This document shows positions 63,065 to 64,000 of a stretch of 64,000 nt of DNA, in pieces; position 1 is the first letter of the stretch, and every line of letters starts with the position of its first letter. The position numbers and the translations under genes are program-made. The notes beneath the pieces were generated by a model, which was not told where the DNA came from, did not search any database, and saw nothing but the letters and a program-made list of their open reading frames with translations. This DNA is from Planctomycetia bacterium (GTDB lineage: Bacteria; Planctomycetota; Brocadiia; Brocadiales; Brocadiaceae), in the NCBI GenBank assembly GCA_015075005.1, contig JABTVC010000002.1, positions 558,001 through 622,000 on the forward strand, given 5' to 3'.

Positions 63065-63892
63065 TTACAATTTTCCGCCGCAAAACTTGCAATAGTGAGC
63101 ATCTTCGTCATGCTCTCGCCTGCCGCAGGCAGGACAACTCTGTCCCGAATCCGCATGTTTTGATTTAGCGGATTTTATTAATTCAGAAGTAACAATTCCT
63201 GTAGGCACGGCAAGGATACTATACCCAAAAAGCATGACCGCAGAGGCAAACAATCTGCCTAAAGGGGTTCGTGGTGAAATATCTCCATAGCCAACGGTGG
63301 TAAGTGTTACAATGGCCCAGTAAATGCTCCTGGGGATATTTTCATAGCCATGTTTACCGCCTTCAATCAGATGCATAACAGAACCGAGAATAACAACAAT
63401 CACTACCACAAAGAGAAGAAAAACCCCGATTTTTATTGCGCTGGTATAAAGGGCTTTGGTCAGCGTGTGCGACGCGTTAATAAAATTCCACATCTTAAGT
63501 ATCCTGAAGACCCTCAGGATGCGGAATGCACGAATAACAAGCAGGTATTGCGTACCGATAAAAAAGAGGCTGAGATATGCGGGAAGAATAGCTATCAGAT
63601 CAACACCCCCAATCGGGCTCAAAATATAATTCAGGGGTTTTTTTACACAAAAGATCCTTAGCAGGTATTCGATACTAAAAAGAATGGTTATGGCCCATTC
63701 CAGAACAAAGAGAACCCTACCCCACCGTACATGTATTTCTTCCACACTATCCAGCATTACAATGAAAACGCTGAGGATAATACACCCAATAAGCGCCACA
63801 TTGAAAAATTTCCCTAAAAATGTTTCTGATTCGTAAATGGTCTCGAAAAGGAATTTTTTCCAATTCCCTTTTCCTGCAAGGTCTTTTTCCAT
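63065..63892 (-). CDS. Voltage-gated-type potassium channel with C-terminal zinc ribbon
   Basis: A 275-residue 6-TM channel, convergent with rfbD. S4 is YLLVIRAFRILRVFRILKMW near residues 120-140. The filter is SIYWAIVTLTTVGYGDISPR near 190-208, followed by TPLGRLFASAVMLFGYSI (S6). The tail DSGQSCPACGRREHDEDAHY plus CKFCGGKL supplies four cysteines in two CxxC pairs, a full zinc ribbon. It is a paralogue of the 50998 channel, whose tail has one CxxC pair. No regulator is adjacent. The start is ATG 63892. Confidence 0.93.
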   Translation of the reverse strand: MEKDLAGKGNWKKFLFETIYESETFLGKFFNVALIGCIILSVFIVMLDSVEEIHVRWGRVLFVLEWAITILFSIEYLLRIFCVKKPLNYILSPIGGVDLIAILPAYLSLFFIGTQYLLVIRAFRILRVFRILKMWNFINASHTLTKALYTSAIKIGVFLLFVVVIVVILGSVMHLIEGGKHGYENIPRSIYWAIVTLTTVGYGDISPRTPLGRLFASAVMLFGYSILAVPTGIVTSELIKSAKSKHADSGQSCPACGRREHDEDAHYCKFCGGKL

Positions 63893-64000
63893 AGAGAAAA
63901 TAGTATAAAAAAAATTGTTCTTATCCGAATTACAAATAAATTTCCGTTTTGAAGGTATAGGTGTACTATATTACGCCATATCCGTGTGAAAACATAGAGG

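Overview
The window looks like a chromosomal segment of a Gram-negative (diderm) bacterium of moderate GC. I read it as a planctomycete, possibly an anammox Brocadiales relative. The support is the mix of Kdo/LPS export genes, an enlarged RNase HII-like protein, an O-antigen polymerase with a TPR tail, and many dispersed palindromic repeats and frame-broken accessory genes. The lineage is inference: there is no rRNA gene here. I saw no tRNA, rRNA or CRISPR array.

Layout. (1) 1-1.0 kb: the start of scpA and a site-2 protease, both on the minus strand. (2) 1.3-10.8 kb: first surface-polysaccharide block, with two decayed GT2 genes, a WecA/TagO-type initiating transferase, an O-antigen polymerase/ligase with TPRs, a DPM1-like GT2, a Wzx flippase and another GT2. 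(3) 10.8-12.5 kb: a graveyard of small gene remnants (DUF4351/Rpn tail, MazF-like toxin, S23 four-helix bundle, two GxxExxY pieces), with a PIN/VapC remnant earlier at 8.2 kb. (4) 12.5-24.9 kb: a very AT-rich glycan island with GT4 glycosyltransferases, a radical SAM/SPASM protein, a sugar epimerase, a nucleotidyltransferase, a large membrane protein, methyltransferases and a MITE-like element. (5) 24.8-30.1 kb: mobile DNA, with a degraded IS110 and an intact higBA pair between two ~0.63-kb direct repeats, followed by a degraded IS1634-type element with 15-bp terminal inverted repeats. (6) 30.2-41.3 kb: second envelope block, with a very large exported protein now split in two, two membrane proteins, a flippase and two GT4 enzymes.

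(7) 41.6-47.3 kb: Kdo/LPS section, kdsD-kdsC, a cysteine desulfurase scrap, a long LptC/LptA-like protein, and a GDPD-like plus HEAT-repeat protein with a substituted active site. (8) 47.6-53.7 kb: fused uroporphyrinogen-III methyltransferase/synthase, a K+/H+ antiporter, a voltage-gated-type K+ channel and a secreted FN3-like protein. (9) 53.9-57.7 kb: a likely operon with a good promoter, holding an H-protein-like protein whose lipoyl-lysine register is shifted, a DUF1611/DgcN-like protein, a DgcA-like epimerase and an M20 amidohydrolase. This set fits D-glutamate or muropeptide-derived amino acid recovery. (10) 57.8-64 kb: RNase HII-like protein, aspartate-semialdehyde dehydrogenase, MsbA-type ABC exporter, RfbD, and a second K+ channel on the minus strand.

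Functionally most of the window builds, flips and exports envelope glycans and lipid A. Frame breaks are frequent and several copies differ mainly in homopolymer length, so some 'pseudogenes' could be sequencing or assembly errors rather than biological decay.
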